NCBI GenBank assembly: GCA_946480545.1
Contig: CAMLKY010000206.1
Location: 1-5,124 of the forward strand
Length of the DNA: 5,124 bases
Source of the DNA: an uncultured Acidobacteriota bacterium
GTDB taxonomy: Bacteria; Acidobacteriota; Blastocatellia; Pyrinomonadales; Pyrinomonadaceae
Direction of reading: 5' to 3'
Part shown: positions 1 to 5,124 of the stretch, piece by piece
Position numbering within the stretch: position 1 is the stretch's first letter
Layout: every line of letters begins with the position of its first letter
Program-made: the position numbers and the translations under genes
The notes under the pieces: model-generated
Database searches by the model: none
What the model was told of the DNA's origin: nothing
Seen by the model: the letters and a program-made list of their open reading frames with translations, nothing else

Positions 1-527
1 CGTCCCGCAGGCAGGGCGTCAAACCGGTCGAGGGCGTCGACCAATCCGTCATACGGGTTTCTTGGCGCAAGTGATGCCGAGGATGCGACTATCCGAAGCG
101 AATCTGCGGCTCGTTCGAGGTCGTCGGTGAACCGCTGCCGGATCTGCATGTTTCCGCCCCGCAGGTACGCGACCATGACACGGGATCCGCGGGGAAGGTT
201 TCGAATGAATTTTTTCAGGTCGTTGAGCTGGAGATTAAAGGATGATGAGAGATCGTCCTGGACCAGGATAGCCAGCGACAGTGGAGCGTCGACGACGCTT
301 CGGATCGAGAGTATCGTCTGCTCTTCTTTATCCTCACGAACGATAAGCCGGTCGACCTGGACGAATTCCTCGGTCTGGCCCTGACGCAGCTCTTCCTTGG
401 TAAAGATCGAGATCGGGATCGAAACAGTTCTTACCCGCTGGCTGCCCGACCCTTCAGGAGGCTGCGCGGTCGTGGCGAGCGTCATTAAAAGCAGCGCAAA
501 CAGCGAGAAAAATATGGACTTTGTCAT
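1..527 (-). CDS. Secreted VWFA-related (acidobacterial-type) protein, N-terminal part
   Basis: The reading frame is open from an ATG at 525-527 to the left edge, giving 175 complete codons with no stop, so the C-terminus is missing. Residues 1-22 form a typical signal peptide: a Lys near the start, a hydrophobic FFSLFALLLMTLA stretch, then TTA-Q as a plausible cleavage site, so the product is probably exported. Around residues 86-98 a beta strand (LAILVQD) leads into D92-L-S-S-S96, matching the DxSxS metal-ion-dependent adhesion motif of von Willebrand A domains. A helix (LQLNDLKKFIRNLP) and a second strand (RVMVAYL) follow, as expected for the fold. This resembles the 'VWFA-related Acidobacterial domain' family (TIGR03436), whose function is unknown. 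The usual N-terminal 'V.D..G..V.gL...DF' lead-in is not obvious, so this may be a divergent member. Only a weak purine-rich stretch precedes the start. Confidence 0.8.
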   Translation of the reverse strand, partial: MTKSIFFSLFALLLMTLATTAQPPEGSGSQRVRTVSIPISIFTKEELRQGQTEEFVQVDRLIVREDKEEQTILSIRSVVDAPLSLAILVQDDLSSSFNLQLNDLKKFIRNLPRGSRVMVAYLRGGNMQIRQRFTDDLERAADSLRIVASSASLAPRNPYDGLVDALDRFDALPAG

Positions 528-648
528 ACTTTCGACCCGGCCAGATAAAGCACCCGCTAGTCTAATATAATTCGTTGAGCTAGTTAAAGTTTCTGATGCG
601 CGATGTCAGAATTAGGTTTGCACCGCTAGTAAGGTAAAATCCAGTCAA
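528..648. promoter_or_regulatory. Divergent intergenic region with AT-rich -10-like site
   Basis: This 121-bp gap separates the divergent starts of the VWFA-type gene (minus) and the membrane/coiled-coil gene (plus), so it should hold a promoter for each. Its most AT-rich core, 563-572, reads TATAAT on the plus strand (566-571) and TATATT on the minus strand (564-569). Neither has a convincing -35 hexamer at 16-18 bp, so the assignment is weak. For the plus gene, AAGG at 631-634 is a possible but distant Shine-Dalgarno, 14 nt from the ATG. No operator-like inverted repeat was recognised. Confidence 0.3.
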
Positions 649-1434
649 ATGGACGATCTTGTCTCTAAATACGACGTCTCCAAGCGAGACCTCGCACGCG
701 GAAGGAATCTGAAAATAGCAGCGGTTTCGGCTCCACTTGTCCTGGCCGGCCTGCCCGCGATCCTTTTTCTGATCCTTCTTTTTGTGTTCGGTTCGACACC
801 TCCGGTGGCGGCGACCTTCTTTTTTCTGGGCCTGATACTAACGGTGGTCGGATTTGTCGCCGGTCTCGGTCTTACGGCGTTTTTTGCCTACCGCCATTCG
901 ACCTGGACCAAGGAGATGCGTGAACGGATCGCGGCGGACGGGATAAAGGCTGAAGAGATAGAGTGGTTCAGGCACGAGCTTAAATCGCACGAAAAACGCA
1001 TGCTGAAGGAGATCCGGAGTGCGGACTTGCTGCTGGAGGATGCCTATCGGGAGACGCTCGCCTCAAGGCTGACCGCGACGCGGATAATTCAGTCTTCAAA
1101 GAAAGAGCTGCAATTGGCGAAACGTCGTCAGTTAAAACTGAAACAATTGAACCGTCTTAGTCCCGAGAGTTCCTCGAAATTCAGCTCCGAGATCGAACGC
1201 GACATCGAAAAGATCGGCGCGACCAACGGGGAAGCTAAGCAGATGCTGGCGGAGGCGGAATCGAGACTTCAGATGATCGAGGCTGCCGCAGCACGTGGTT
1301 CACACCTGGCCGACTCGGAGCTCGCTCTGAAAAAGCTGTCGGCACGGACTGCCGAGCTTCCGCTCGCCCTTGAAGCAGCAAAGATGACTGAAGAAATCAG
1401 GAAAGAGCTCGAGGCAGACGAAGAACAAAAATAG
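649..1434 (+). CDS. Two-TM membrane protein with long coiled-coil-like tail, unknown function
   Basis: This 261-aa protein is not recognised. Residues 1-20 are charged and probably cytoplasmic. Two hydrophobic segments follow, about 21-48 and 53-80, separated by a very short Gly-Ser-Thr-Pro-Pro turn, so they probably form a hairpin in the inner membrane with both ends in the cytoplasm. Residues 85-261 are rich in Glu, Lys, Arg, Ala and Leu with few helix breakers except near 171-175 (SPESS). They read as two long amphipathic or coiled-coil helical regions, about 87-168 and 177-258. There are no cysteines, no enzymatic motif and no signal-peptide cleavage site. The ATG at 649 is the first in frame and lies shortly after a stop-rich intergenic stretch. 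The gene stands alone on the plus strand, and its stop codon touches the closing stem of the convergent structured RNA. A scaffold or envelope-linked role is possible but is only a guess. Confidence 0.75.
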   Translation: MDDLVSKYDVSKRDLARGRNLKIAAVSAPLVLAGLPAILFLILLFVFGSTPPVAATFFFLGLILTVVGFVAGLGLTAFFAYRHSTWTKEMRERIAADGIKAEEIEWFRHELKSHEKRMLKEIRSADLLLEDAYRETLASRLTATRIIQSSKKELQLAKRRQLKLKQLNRLSPESSSKFSSEIERDIEKIGATNGEAKQMLAEAESRLQMIEAAAARGSHLADSELALKKLSARTAELPLALEAAKMTEEIRKELEADEEQK

Positions 1435-1652
1435 CGAAAGGTACCGCGTGAACCGTTCCGGTCGCTTGAATTGAACCTGTATTTATCAGGTGGGCGGCCT
1501 TCTGCCTCTTTCGAGACATCGAAGCCCTCATCTATGGCAGATCTTCCAAATGGAAGTTTGCACCGACTCAGGCATCAGCCTCCCTCAATTCAAGTGTTGG
1601 CTCAATTATTAGTGCGACCAGTGACGAGATACGCAGAAAGAATCTTTCGCCT
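1427..1652 (-). ncRNA. Structured RNA of about 220 nt downstream of zapA, candidate 6S RNA
   Basis: A long rod-like secondary structure can be drawn by eye. Pairs, written as 5' side with 3' side in plus coordinates, are 1644-1650 with 1434-1440 (GCGAAAG/CTTTCGC), 1631-1634 with 1446-1449, 1624-1626 with 1454-1456, 1614-1621 with 1458-1465, 1585-1593 with 1466-1474, 1578-1584 with 1492-1498 (one mismatch) and 1570-1574 with 1503-1507. The apical part holds small hairpins at 1543-1556 and 1510-1523. A 20-nt bulge (1594-1613) on the 5' side faces a hairpin (1475-1491) on the 3' side, reminiscent of the 6S central bubble. A minus-strand promoter (1659-1687) would start the RNA exactly at the closing stem, and a T-run (minus strand of 1427-1431) follows its end. 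Location after zapA is the usual ssrS position in proteobacteria. That an RNA is encoded is fairly well supported; the 6S identity is inferred from size, shape, position and a UGAGCC in the bulge. Strand evidence is mixed but favours minus. Confidence 0.55.
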
Positions 1653-1658
1653 AGAAAG

Positions 1659-1687
1659 ACTATACACATTCAGAAAGGGAGTTTCTA
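1659..1687 (-). promoter_or_regulatory. Sigma70-type promoter of the structured RNA
   Basis: On the minus strand, TAGAAA (1682-1687, 4 of 6 matches to TTGACA) is followed after 17 bp by TATAGT (1659-1664, 5 of 6 matches to TATAAT). Transcription would start near 1651-1652, which is where the closing stem of the structured RNA begins. The -35 hexamer lies within the first heptamer of the repeat array at 1681-1715, so the array may supply part of the promoter. Confidence 0.45.
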
Positions 1688-1715
1688 GTTTCTGGTTTCT
1701 GGTTTCTGGTTCTTG
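1681..1715 (+). repeat. Heptamer repeat array, left arm
   Basis: Five consecutive 7-nt units in strict register: GTTTCTA, GTTTCTG three times, then GTTCTTG. It is the left arm of an inverted pair whose right arm lies at 1801-1856 on the opposite strand. There is no coding potential that makes sense in this stretch. Confidence 0.9.
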
Positions 1716-1800
1716 TTTACACTCCCGCATGTTTGGAGAGAATCACCGGATGATCGCCACGAGCGGTGTATGAACGGCGGAGGCGACCGCCTATGGTTCT
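1716..1800. other. Hairpin-rich core between the two heptamer arms
   Basis: This 85-bp core separates the two arms and is itself foldable: CACCG (1744-1748) with CGGTG (1764-1768), GGCGG (1776-1780) with CCGCC (1787-1791), and GGAGA (1735-1739) with TCTCC (1798-1802). The GC-rich hairpin at 1776-1791 lacks a T-run, so it is not a clear intrinsic terminator for zapA. No open reading frame of interest was seen. The arrangement of arms plus core resembles a small non-autonomous element, but no target-site duplication is visible at its borders. Confidence 0.5.
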
Positions 1801-1856
1801 CCAGAACCTGGAATCTCAGATTAGAAACCAGGAACTCGGAACTAGAAACCAGAAAC
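1801..1856 (-). repeat. Heptamer repeat array, right arm (inverted)
   Basis: Read on the minus strand from 1856, eight consecutive heptamers stay in register: GTTTCTG, GTTTCTA, GTTCCGA, GTTCCTG, GTTTCTA, ATCTGAG, ATTCCAG, GTTCTGG. The first units match the left arm almost exactly, and divergence grows towards the core. It begins 7 bp after the zapA stop codon, so the zapA message would carry the whole structure in its 3' untranslated region. Confidence 0.9.
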
Positions 1857-1862
1857 TAAGCA

Positions 1863-2210
1863 TTACTGTTCGATTTCCAATTCCTGGGGTGGGGCTGAGT
1901 CGCGGTTCTTGAGGATGCGGTCGAGCATCTCGCTGCATTCGGCGCTGCGGGCGGCGAGCTGCTGATCGGAATATTGCTGTTGAAGCTTTAGCTGGTGATA
2001 CTCATCCGCGATGTGAAGGGCCGCAAGTATTGCGACCTTGAGCGAATCGACGGTCAGCGTACCGGAAGCGATATCGCGCATCTTCCTGTCGACATAATCC
2101 GCTAGATCGATGATGTACTCGTTGTCTCCGTCCGAACGAATACTGTAATTCTGGTTATAGATCTCGACCCGGATTGTTTGTTCGGAAGATTCAGGTTTCA
2201 TCTCGATCAT
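1863..2210 (-). CDS. zapA: Cell division protein ZapA
   Basis: This 115-aa protein matches ZapA in size and layout. ZapA is a small cytoplasmic protein that binds FtsZ and bundles its filaments at mid-cell. Residues 12-75 form the globular head, with the family pattern V-E-I-x-x-x-x-Y-x-I-R followed by a stretch ending D-R-K-M-R-D-I, then L-K-V-A-I-L-A-A-L-H-I-A-D-E-Y. Residues 75-105 are a Gln/Glu-rich predicted coiled coil for dimerisation. The ATG at 2208-2210 overlaps the upstream stop codon as ATGA, suggesting translational coupling. A GGGAG (2211-2215) sits directly against this ATG but 9 nt from the next in-frame ATG (2199-2201, Met4), so initiation at Met4, giving 112 aa, is a real alternative. 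Family membership is confident; the exact start is not. Confidence 0.9.
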   Translation of the reverse strand: MIEMKPESSEQTIRVEIYNQNYSIRSDGDNEYIIDLADYVDRKMRDIASGTLTVDSLKVAILAALHIADEYHQLKLQQQYSDQQLAARSAECSEMLDRILKNRDSAPPQELEIEQ

Positions 2211-2488
2211 CTCCCGACGGCCTCGGCGACCTCGGCATCGATTATTGTCATCGCGTCGAGCATAGCTTCGACCTTTAGCTGGATAGCGTCACGCTCCGAC
2301 AGAAGACCATTGACCTTTTCGGCGAGTCTCGCGTTCTCTTCACGAAGGTTTACCGCCTCGCGCCGGAGATCGCTCGTTTCCTTTTCGATCTTCTCTTTCT
2401 CTTCTCTGATCCGTTTAGCAAACTCGATCGTGAGGTAAATTTTGTCTTCGAGATGCGAGAACTTCTCCATTCCCGTTAGGCCATTCAT
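2207..2488 (-). CDS. zapB: ZapB-like coiled-coil division protein
   Basis: This 93-aa protein is almost entirely a predicted coiled coil (residues about 8-80), rich in Glu, Lys, Arg and Leu with a heptad-like spacing of leucines and no cysteine or membrane segment. The opening pattern M-E-K-F-S-H-L-E-D-K-I and the end L-K-V-E-A-M-L-D resemble ZapB, a small cytoplasmic coiled coil that joins the FtsZ ring through ZapA. The 4-nt overlap with zapA, the protein's expected partner, supports this strongly. The start at 2488 is preferred over Met7 because GGAGA (2495-2499) lies 6 nt upstream of the ATG. Coiled coils converge in sequence, so the symbol rests on size, pattern and neighbour together. 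Confidence 0.75.
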   Translation of the reverse strand: MNGLTGMEKFSHLEDKIYLTIEFAKRIREEKEKIEKETSDLRREAVNLREENARLAEKVNGLLSERDAIQLKVEAMLDAMTIIDAEVAEAVGR

Positions 2489-2535
2489 CGACTGTCTCCA
2501 AATAATTGCGGGCTGTAAAAATCTTCAGGGTAACG

Positions 2536-2564
2536 ATTATGTTAATTTTCGTTTTAAAGTTCAA
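2536..2564 (-). promoter_or_regulatory. Sigma70-type promoter of zapB-zapA
   Basis: On the minus strand TTGAAC (2559-2564) is followed after exactly 17 bp by CATAAT (2536-2541), each 5 of 6 matches to consensus, with an AT-rich spacer. A start near 2529 gives a leader of about 40 nt to the zapB-like ATG. The promoter sits in the 83-bp gap after the pheT stop codon, so the division genes can be transcribed independently of pheST. No terminator hairpin was found between pheT and this promoter, so read-through is also possible. Confidence 0.6.
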
Positions 2565-2571
2565 GTTAAAG

Positions 2572-4656
2572 TCAGAATCGCCGTCGAATATTTAATTCCC
2601 GCTCCAGCGCATCGACGATCTTACCGTGAATGTCGTCGACTTCGCTCTCGATCAGCGTCCGCTCGTCGCTTCGATACTCGAGCCGAATCGTGATCGACCG
2701 TTCGTCCACGGCCATGCCCTTGCCTTCGTAAATGTCGACGAACTGAATGTCCCGACAAAGCTCGTAACCTTGATCTCGGATCGCCTTTCGTATCGAGTCG
2801 AACGTCATGTCGCGCTTCACAAGCAGCGAAACATCGCGTACGACCGAAGGATATTTCGGCAGACTGCGATATAGAACCGGCGGAGCTTCCGCGGCAAGAA
2901 CTGCCTGAAGATCGAGTTCGGCGACATATACAGGCTGCTTAAACTTGTAATCGTTGGCGATTTCCTCGCTGAGTCGTCCGACCGAGCCCACGTCCTTACC
3001 AGCGACCGAGATCACGGCCGACTGGCCCGTTCGTAGATGACGCACCTGCTCAGAGGCGGTAAAGCCGGCATTATCGAAACCGATCTTTTCGAGCGCGTTC
3101 TGCACGGCGCCTTTTGCGTCGTAGAAATCCAATTCCCGCTGGGTCAATGCTCGGTCGGCCGCTGCGTCACTACCCGTGACTACCAACGCGAGCATCTCCC
3201 GCTCGTTTGGCAACCCCTCCTCGTTCAGCTCATTCGCGAAGCATTTGCCGATCTCAAAGAGCTTCACGTCCCGCCGCTGTTGATTGAAGTTCACGCGGGT
3301 TGCTTCCAGCAGGCCTGGTATCAGCGTCGGGCGCATGCGAACTGCTCCTTCTATCACCGAATCCCGCAACGTAACGTACTTTTCTTCAGCCTTTGGATCG
3401 ATCAGGCCGGGCGCAACATCGAAGACTTCGTCTGATGACGCATCGATAAAGCTGTACGATACGGCCTCGTTGAAGCCCAGATCGACAAGAGAACGCCGGA
3501 CAAGTTTCTTGCGAAGCTCGCCGGGCTGATATTCACCGGCCCCAAACGCGGGCGGCAACTCCTCGGCGATATTTTCATAGCCCGCGTGACGTGCGACCTC
3601 CTCGACGAGGTCCTCTTCGATCGCGATGTCGTGCCGCCACGAGGGTGAGACGAAGATGGTCGGGTCATTCTCGCGATGTGAGATGCCCAGGGAGCGGAGG
3701 ATCGACACGGCATTATCCGCGGGGACCTTTAAGCCCGTCAGCCGCTCGACCGCACGAGAGACATTCGGTGAGTAAACCTCGGGCCGTTCCGATCTCGTCG
3801 GATAGACATCGATGAATTCACCCAGCGCACCGCTGGCAAGATCACAGATCAGCTCGGCCGCGCGGTTCGATGCGTTTATTAGATTGTCGATGTCGACGCC
3901 GCGTTCGAACCTATAGCTCGCCTCAGTGGCGAGACCGAGTTTTCGTGACGTCTGACGGATGTTCTCGCGTTTGAAGTATGCGACCTCGAGCAGGACGTTG
4001 GTTGTGCTGTCGGTGATGCTCGAATCGAGACCGCCCATGATGCCGCCGATCGCCGCGGGCTTTTCCGCATCGCATATCGCCAGCATATTCCCGTCGAGCT
4101 TTCGGTCGGCTTCGTCCAGGGTCTTTATCGTCTCACCTGCGCGAGCACGGCGGACTATGATCCGGCCTCCCGCAAGCTTGTCGAGATCGAACGCGTGCAT
4201 CGGCTGACCAAGCTCGTGCATGACATAGTTCGTGATATCAGCGACATTGTTGATCGACCGCTCGCCGATCGCTTCGAGCCGCGCCTTAAGCCAATCCGGC
4301 GATGGACCGATCTTTACGTTCCTGATGATCCTCGCCGTAAACCGGTTACAGAGGTCGGCGTCGTGGATCGCGACGACGTCATACGCTAGTATCGTCGGCA
4401 CAGGAATATCGGCTTCAACGATCTCTTCCCGAGATCTGAGCTCACGCCCAGTGATAGCGGCGATCTCCCGGGCAACACCGAGATGGGAAAGGCAATCGGG
4501 ACGATTCGAGGTGAGGTCAATGTCCAGCACGAAATCGTCGCCGTGCGGATGCACGCCCTCGACGGCCAGGCCTACTCGCGTCAACTGCACCGCCAGTTCC
4601 TCTGCCGAGAGGTCTAGGTCGATAAGATCTTTTAGCCAGTTGTAGCTAATGTTCAT
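2572..4656 (-). CDS. pheT: Phenylalanine--tRNA ligase beta subunit, lacking the tRNA-bind (EMAP) domain
   Basis: This 694-aa protein is the beta chain of the cytoplasmic (alpha-beta)2 enzyme that charges tRNA-Phe; it carries the editing site and tRNA contacts. Visible parts are B1 (1-71, starting M-N-I-S-Y-N-W-L and containing T-S-N-R-P-D), the B3/B4 editing module (about 100-285, with P-M-H-A-F-D at 152-157 and L-L-E-V-A-Y-F at 222-228), B5 (about 296-362, with S-W-R-H-D-I), the B6/B7 catalytic-like module (about 375-585) and the C-terminal FDX-ACB anticodon-binding domain (about 597-693). Typical bacterial PheT is near 800 aa. Here B1 runs from G-L-A-V-E straight to F-V-L-D-I-D, so the roughly 100-residue EMAP/OB tRNA-binding domain is absent. 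The frame is intact. A TTG 30 nt upstream is open, but the ATG at 4656 matches the family N-terminus. No Shine-Dalgarno is visible before it. It follows pheS after a 67-nt gap filled by a hairpin. Confidence 0.97.
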   Translation of the reverse strand: MNISYNWLKDLIDLDLSAEELAVQLTRVGLAVEGVHPHGDDFVLDIDLTSNRPDCLSHLGVAREIAAITGRELRSREEIVEADIPVPTILAYDVVAIHDADLCNRFTARIIRNVKIGPSPDWLKARLEAIGERSINNVADITNYVMHELGQPMHAFDLDKLAGGRIIVRRARAGETIKTLDEADRKLDGNMLAICDAEKPAAIGGIMGGLDSSITDSTTNVLLEVAYFKRENIRQTSRKLGLATEASYRFERGVDIDNLINASNRAAELICDLASGALGEFIDVYPTRSERPEVYSPNVSRAVERLTGLKVPADNAVSILRSLGISHRENDPTIFVSPSWRHDIAIEEDLVEEVARHAGYENIAEELPPAFGAGEYQPGELRKKLVRRSLVDLGFNEAVSYSFIDASSDEVFDVAPGLIDPKAEEKYVTLRDSVIEGAVRMRPTLIPGLLEATRVNFNQQRRDVKLFEIGKCFANELNEEGLPNEREMLALVVTGSDAAADRALTQRELDFYDAKGAVQNALEKIGFDNAGFTASEQVRHLRTGQSAVISVAGKDVGSVGRLSEEIANDYKFKQPVYVAELDLQAVLAAEAPPVLYRSLPKYPSVVRDVSLLVKRDMTFDSIRKAIRDQGYELCRDIQFVDIYEGKGMAVDERSITIRLEYRSDERTLIESEVDDIHGKIVDALERELNIRRRF

Positions 4657-4660
4657 AAAA

Positions 4661-4724
4661 GTGAATCGTGAAAAGTAAATCGCCAATAGCGCTCGCCATT
4701 TACGACTTACGATTCACTATTTAC
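4661..4724. repeat. Inverted heptamer-repeat hairpin in the pheS-pheT gap
   Basis: Plus-strand units GTGAATC, GTGAAAA, GTAAATC and GCCAATA (4661-4688) face minus-strand units GTAAATA, GTGAATC, GTAAGTC and GTAAATG (4724 down to 4697) across a short GCGCTCGC centre. Ten bases pair perfectly at the outer part (AGTGAATCGT), and the rest of each arm of about 28 nt pairs imperfectly. In the pheST message this would form a long stem-loop whose 3' foot is 4 nt from the pheT ATG. The first minus-strand unit begins inside the pheS stop codon. Confidence 0.85.
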
Positions 4725-5124
4725 TAACGAAATTGCTCCAGGAATCGCACGTCGTTCTCGAACAGATGGCGGATGTCATCGATCTCGTACATCAACGCCG
4801 CCATGCGATCGAGCCCGAAGCCAAATGCAAAGCCTGAGTAAACAGTCGGGTCGACATTCACCGCACGGAGCACGTTCGGATGCACCATGCCCGAACCTCC
4901 AAGCTCGATCCATCCTGATCCCTTGCACGGGCGGCAGCGTTCACCTTCGAACTTTCCAGTGCCGTGGCATTTGAAGCATGAGAAGTCGAACTCCGCCGAT
5001 GGTTCTGTGAAAGGGAAGTAGCTCGGGCGAAACCGCGTCTTCGTGTCCTCGCCGTACATACGCCGGAGCCATTCGGTCACTGTTCCTTTCAGATGCGCCA
5101 TCGTGATCCCTTTGTCGACACACA
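4724..5124 (-). CDS. pheS: Phenylalanine--tRNA ligase alpha subunit, C-terminal part
   Basis: The frame is open at the right edge and ends at TAG (4724-4726); 132 residues are visible and the N-terminal part, including any leader, is outside. PheS is the catalytic class II subunit that activates phenylalanine and pairs with PheT. Visible landmarks are [13 protein letters not shown], the motif 2 region [14 protein letters not shown], the G-M-V-H-P-N-V-L-R strand, and motif 3 [10 protein letters not shown], then [12 protein letters not shown] at the very end. Between motif 2 and G-M-V-H-P is an insert with CFKCHGTG and CRPCKGSG, two CxxCxGxG units like those of DnaJ zinc fingers, probably binding one zinc ion. 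E. coli PheS lacks it, but related cysteine inserts occur in other bacterial PheS. Methionine at 5101 is internal, not the start. Confidence 0.97.
   Translation of the reverse strand, partial: CVDKGITMAHLKGTVTEWLRRMYGEDTKTRFRPSYFPFTEPSAEFDFSCFKCHGTGKFEGERCRPCKGSGWIELGGSGMVHPNVLRAVNVDPTVYSGFAFGFGLDRMAALMYEIDDIRHLFENDVRFLEQFR

Noticed and set aside
127..384. Plus-strand open frame opposite the VWFA-type gene
   Set aside because: It is Arg/Ser-rich shadow sequence antisense to a frame with a signal peptide and a DxSxS motif.
1434..1650. tmRNA, RNase P RNA, SRP RNA or a known riboswitch
   Set aside because: None of the conserved motifs I know for these was found, and the region is not placed upstream of a gene as a riboswitch would be on the minus strand.
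1471..1773. Plus-strand open frame of 100 codons
   Set aside because: It starts with TTG, lies across the structured RNA and the left heptamer array, and translates the repeat into Phe/Trp/Val/Ser-rich text without protein-like features.
1776..1791. Intrinsic terminator after zapA
   Set aside because: GGCGG/CCGCC forms a short stem, but no T-run follows on either strand.
1681..1856. CRISPR array
   Set aside because: Units are 7 nt, adjacent without spacers, and the two groups are inverted relative to each other.
2178..2438. Plus-strand open frame opposite the zapB-like gene
   Set aside because: Ser/Ala/Phe-rich antisense shadow of a coiled-coil coding sequence.
3037..4645. Several open frames opposite or out of frame with pheT
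   Set aside because: pheT is intact and recognisable across the whole stretch; the other frames are low-quality Arg/Ser-rich shadows.
4657..4686. Upstream TTG start adding ten residues to PheT
   Set aside because: The added residues are encoded by the heptamer hairpin, and the family N-terminus (M-x-x-S-x-x-W-L) begins at the ATG at 4656.

Overview
The window looks like a chromosomal housekeeping segment from a bacterium of moderate GC content, most likely an acidobacterium. The clue is the left-edge gene, a secreted protein resembling the 'VWFA-related Acidobacterial domain' family (TIGR03436). The compact PheT and the ZapB-like/ZapA pair fit a distant, non-proteobacterial lineage, but the phylum assignment is inference.

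Layout, left to right. (1) 1-527, minus: N-terminal part of a secreted von Willebrand A-type protein that runs off the left edge. (2) 528-648: a divergent intergenic region. (3) 649-1434, plus: an unrecognised 261-aa protein with two membrane segments and a long helical, coiled-coil-like tail. (4) 1427-1652, minus: an apparently unannotated structured RNA of about 220 nt with its own promoter. Its long rod-like fold and its place downstream of zapA suggest a 6S-type RNA. (5) 1681-1856: two arrays of 7-nt repeats facing each other around a core of smaller hairpins. (6) 1863-2488, minus: zapA and a zapB-like gene overlapping by 4 nt, behind a good sigma70-type promoter at 2536-2564. (7) 2572-4656, minus: pheT, phenylalanyl-tRNA synthetase beta chain, about 100 residues short because the N-terminal tRNA-binding (EMAP/OB) domain is absent. 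(8) 4661-4724: a long heptamer-based hairpin filling the pheS-pheT gap. (9) 4724-5124, minus: the C-terminal third of pheS, carrying a four-cysteine zinc-knuckle-like insert.

How it fits together: transcription on the minus strand runs pheS, pheT, zapB-like, zapA, then the RNA gene. The first two encode the alpha and beta subunits that charge tRNA-Phe. The next two encode small coiled-coil proteins predicted to act at the FtsZ ring. A pheST-zapA neighbourhood also occurs in Bacillus, and zapA is followed by the 6S RNA gene (ssrS) in many proteobacteria, so the gene order itself supports the RNA call. No CRISPR array, tRNA, rRNA, transposase or phage gene was seen. The most unusual content is non-coding: the RNA and the two inverted heptamer-repeat structures.
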